A stretch of 64,000 nucleotides of DNA from NCBI RefSeq assembly GCF_035943815.1, contig NZ_DASZBU010000012.1, positions 256,968 to 320,967 of the forward strand, given 5' to 3'. The position numbers and the translations under genes are program-made. Under the pieces are notes generated by a model. The model had not been told where the DNA came from and made no database searches. It saw nothing but the letters and a program-made list of their open reading frames with translations. This stretch comes from Frateuria_A sp035943815 (GTDB taxonomy: Bacteria; Pseudomonadota; Gammaproteobacteria; Xanthomonadales; Rhodanobacteraceae). Position 1 is the stretch's first letter. The number at the start of each line of letters is the position of its first letter. Of this stretch, positions 62,199 through 64,000 are shown in pieces.

Positions 62199-63182
62199 GT
62201 GGCGCTCGAACAACGACTCGAGCATGCCTGGTACGGCGAGGGCCGTACGCCCTGGTGGACCTACCCGCTGTCCTGGCTCTACGGCGGCGTGACCGGCCTG
62301 CGCCGGGCGCTCTACCGGCGCGGCTGGCTGCGCAGCGTGAGCCTGCCCGTGCCGGTGGTGGTGATCGGCAACATCACCGTCGGCGGCACGGGCAAGACGC
62401 CGTTGACGATTGCCGTGGCCCAGGCGCTGCGCGAGCGCGGCTTCGCGCCCGGCGTGGTCAGCCGCGGCTACGGCGGACGCCAGCGCGAGCCGGTGCTGCT
62501 GACCGCTTCGCCCAACCCGTTGCAGGTGGGCGACGAACCCAGCCTGATCCGCGCGCACGGCATTCCGGTGGCGGTGGGGCGCGACCGCGCTGCCGCGGCG
62601 CGCCTGTTGATCGACGCCGGTTGCGACGTGGTCGTCGCCGACGATGGCCTGCAGCATTACCGGCTGGCCCGCGACGTGGAAATCTGCGTCATCGACGCCG
62701 TACGCGGCTTCGGCAATGGCCACTTGTTGCCCGCCGGCCCGTTGCGCGAACCGCTGATGCGCCTAGCGACCGCGGACATCCGCGTGTGCAACGGCGGCGA
62801 ACGCACCGGCGCCTACCCCATGAAGCTCGTGGGCGGCGATGCCTGCTCGCTGGTCGACGAGAGCCGCCAGTCGCTCACCGCCTTCACCGGGCAGCGCGTC
62901 CACGCGGTGGCGGCCATCGGCCATCCCGCGCGCTTCTTCGACAGCCTGCGCGCCTACGGCATCCTGCCGATCGAGCACGCTTTCCCCGACCATCACACCT
63001 TCACTCCCGCCGACTTCCACTTCGGCGAGGAACTGCCGGTGCTGATGACCGACAAGGACGCCATCAAATGCCGGCGCTTCGCGCAGCCGGGGTGGTGGCG
63101 GGTGCCGGTCAAGGCGCAATTGCCGGAAGAATTCTTCGAAGTACTCGACCGGCGCGTCCGCGCGAGTCGCGAACGCATCTAG
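62199..63182 (+). CDS. lpxK: Tetraacyldisaccharide 4'-kinase
   Basis: A 327-residue LpxK phosphorylating lipid A precursor. The P-loop is VVVIGNITVGGTGKTPLTIAVAQ in part, GGTGKTPL (about residue 60). GYGGRQREPVLLT, VVADDGLQHYRLARDVEICVID in part, and MTDKDAIKCRRFA follow. An N-terminal membrane-associated helix includes WWTYPLSWLYGGVTGLR. It starts at GTG 62199. Here it is the last gene of the operon, with kdsB located elsewhere. About 260 bases of non-coding DNA follow. Confidence 0.95.
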   Translation: MALEQRLEHAWYGEGRTPWWTYPLSWLYGGVTGLRRALYRRGWLRSVSLPVPVVVIGNITVGGTGKTPLTIAVAQALRERGFAPGVVSRGYGGRQREPVLLTASPNPLQVGDEPSLIRAHGIPVAVGRDRAAAARLLIDAGCDVVVADDGLQHYRLARDVEICVIDAVRGFGNGHLLPAGPLREPLMRLATADIRVCNGGERTGAYPMKLVGGDACSLVDESRQSLTAFTGQRVHAVAAIGHPARFFDSLRAYGILPIEHAFPDHHTFTPADFHFGEELPVLMTDKDAIKCRRFAQPGWWRVPVKAQLPEEFFEVLDRRVRASRERI

Positions 63183-63443
63183 GCTGATGAACGTCGCGAT
63201 CGGGTCGACGGGGGTGGAGGCGGCTCGTAAGCTATACGGTGTCTTTTGCACGACCAGCTTACCCTTGATCCATGGAATTCTGCGGCGCTCATACCGCCCA
63301 CTAAGGCGTTGAACACCCCTGGCACGCAAGGCAGGCGCATCTGCTTTCGACCCGAAGCGGACATCCGAAAGCACACACCCTCGCCCCGCGGCGAGACGCG
63401 TGGATATCTCGGTTAATGTAGCCTCGCCGAGACATCGTGCGTG
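63183..63443. repeat. Non-coding spacer with a dispersed-repeat-like motif
   Basis: No gene is supported here. Near 63340-63372 the sequence GCTTTCGACCCGAAGCGGACATC gives, on the minus strand, the VRFGSKAD reading seen in many spurious database proteins from alpha- and gammaproteobacteria, so it is probably a dispersed intergenic repeat. The adjoining 63190-63260 stretch is also low in coding character. Confidence 0.35.
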
Positions 63444-63872
63444 ATGCGTCATCGGAGTACGGCTGTGCATTCACCGATCCATGGAACGATTCAGCCCGTC
63501 ACGGCAACGGATCGCATTCATGCCATCGACATACTTCGAGGCATCGCCTTGTTTGGCGTGCTTGCAGTAAATCTGGTGGAAGAGTTCCGGATCTCGCTGT
63601 TTCAGCAATTTCTTCCGTACCAGCCGCGCGTGCCGCCGCTGGGCAGCGCAATCGGGCACTTCATCTCGACGTTTCTCGAGATGAAGGCGTTCGCGCTGTT
63701 CTCCATCCTGTTCGGTGTGGGCCTCGCCATCCAGTCCGAGCGGCTGTCACGCAGTGGTTCGCGACGGCGCCTTCTGGTGCGGCGTCTGGCCGTATTGCTG
63801 GTGATCGGCTTGGCCCATCTGCTGCTGATCTGGAACGGCGACATCCTTACTGAGTACGCCCTAGCTGTGTAA
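63444..63872 (+). pseudogene. DUF418 (YeiB-like) membrane protein truncated by an IS element
   Basis: The frame begins at ATG 63444 (GTG 63441 possible) with DRIHAIDILRGIALFGVLAVNL, a DUF418 start in part (DILRGIALFGVLAVN), then FLEMKAFALFSILFGVGLAIQ and LLVRRLAVLLVIGLAHLLLIWNGDIL in part (LLLIWNGDIL). Family members have about 400 residues and continue after GDIL. Here the homology stops at LTEYAL, where the IS begins at 63866, and the frame ends at TAA 63870-63872 within the IS. Roughly the first third of the gene remains before the insertion; the rest presumably lies beyond the other IS end, outside the window. Confidence 0.8.
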
Positions 63873-64000
63873 ACCCACCAGGTTGTTCATGGTGATGCGG
63901 GTGATTGGGGCCCGGTAATCCAGGCTGGCGTGTGGCCGATGCCAGTTGTACTGGTGTAGCCAGGTCAGCCAATGGGCGGCGCGCTGGGCAGAGTGCTCGT
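63861..64000 (-). CDS. IS481-family transposase, C-terminal end
   Basis: The minus strand encodes EHSAQRAAHWLTWLHQYNWH then RPHASLDYRAPITRI and NNLVGLHS before TAG. The YNWHRPH-x-SL-x-Y-x-x-P-I pattern is the end of the DDE integrase core in IS481 transposases (catalytic Glu further upstream, outside the window). The stop codon TAG, the reverse complement of CTA at 63861-63863, falls in the host target sequence rather than in the IS. Confidence 0.85.
   Translation of the reverse strand, partial: EHSAQRAAHWLTWLHQYNWHRPHASLDYRAPITRITMNNLVGLHS
63866..64000 (-). mobile_element. IS481-family insertion sequence, right edge of window
   Basis: The terminus TGTGTAAACCCACCAGGTTG at 63866-63885 begins with TGT and resembles the IS481 terminal repeat (TGTGAAGATTCAATAGGTTG). 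It directly follows CCTAGC (63860-63865), which fits the NCTAGN target of IS481. Only about 135 bases of the element are in the window, so the other end and the target duplication cannot be seen. Confidence 0.8.

Overview
The window is chromosomal DNA, very GC-rich, dominated by housekeeping genes in an order typical of the gammaproteobacterial order Xanthomonadales. The gene content and neighbourhoods (bamE/fur, smpB/ratA, hrcA-grpE-dnaK-dnaJ, serC-pheA-aroA, lapA-lapB with O-antigen genes, comEC-exbB-exbD-msbA-lpxK) and the dispersed repeats suggest a member of the Rhodanobacteraceae (Dyella/Rhodanobacter/Frateuria group). Genus cannot be fixed by eye. Most genes are intact; accessory DNA is limited to repeats, two gene remnants and an insertion sequence entering at the right edge.

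Layout. 1-2.5 kb: a cut-off gene, a DUF2269 membrane protein overlapping an SDR-DoxX fusion, and a divergent membrane protein. 2.5-3.07 kb: non-coding repeat element with 34-base inverted repeats. 3-6.4 kb: ispG, the scar of an HD-GYP gene, aat and an acetyltransferase-like gene. 6.5-13.6 kb: serC-pheA-aroA (serine and aromatic amino acids), kdsB, uvrC, pgsA. 13.6-15.2 kb: four tRNAs (two identical Gly, Cys, Leu), a small response regulator and tmRNA with its partner smpB. 15.8-17.5 kb: ratA, rnfH-like gene, bamE and fur. 17.5-20.2 kb: a hairpin-rich non-coding stretch, then a divergent MASE1 histidine kinase / LuxR-type regulator pair. 20.2-27 kb: recN and the heat-shock cluster. 27-29.2 kb: dapB, then a yybP-ykoY-like manganese riboswitch in front of a CaCA-type cation exchanger. 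29.2-35.3 kb: a 2OG-Fe(II) oxygenase, carA-carB-greA and a short rpmJ of the zinc-independent type. 35.3-38.8 kb: LysR regulator, fadH and an acyl-CoA-binding protein, with a fatty-acid-regulator-like operator. 38.9-47.2 kb: cmk, rpsA, ihfB, lapA-lapB coupled to a lipid-linked sugar transferase, a WbpM-type dehydratase and galU (envelope polysaccharide). 47.4-49.4 kb: FAD oxidase, CsaA-like protein and a damaged GNAT gene. 49.5-54.8 kb: sdhCDAB surrounded by assembly genes (ygfZ, an SDHAF4-type DUF1674 gene, sdhE, ygfX). 54.9-63.2 kb: lolC/E-lolD, comEC, exbB-exbD, msbA, lpxK. 63.2-64 kb: a repeat-rich spacer, a DUF418 gene cut by an IS481-family element, and the end of that element's transposase.

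How they work together: three blocks serve the envelope (kdsB, msbA/lpxK and lol genes for LPS and lipoprotein transport; lapAB with O-antigen precursor genes; bamE for outer-membrane proteins). A second theme is proteostasis and translation rescue (smpB-tmRNA, hrcA-grpE-dnaK-dnaJ). A third is the TCA/respiratory complex II with its flavin and iron-sulfur maturation factors. Metal control is represented by a cysteine-free Fur, the Mn-type riboswitch and the zinc-independent L36. The least explained stretch is the hairpin array at 17.53-17.74 kb, whose minus-strand loops carry GGA and which ends in a strong terminator; it is a candidate unannotated RNA.
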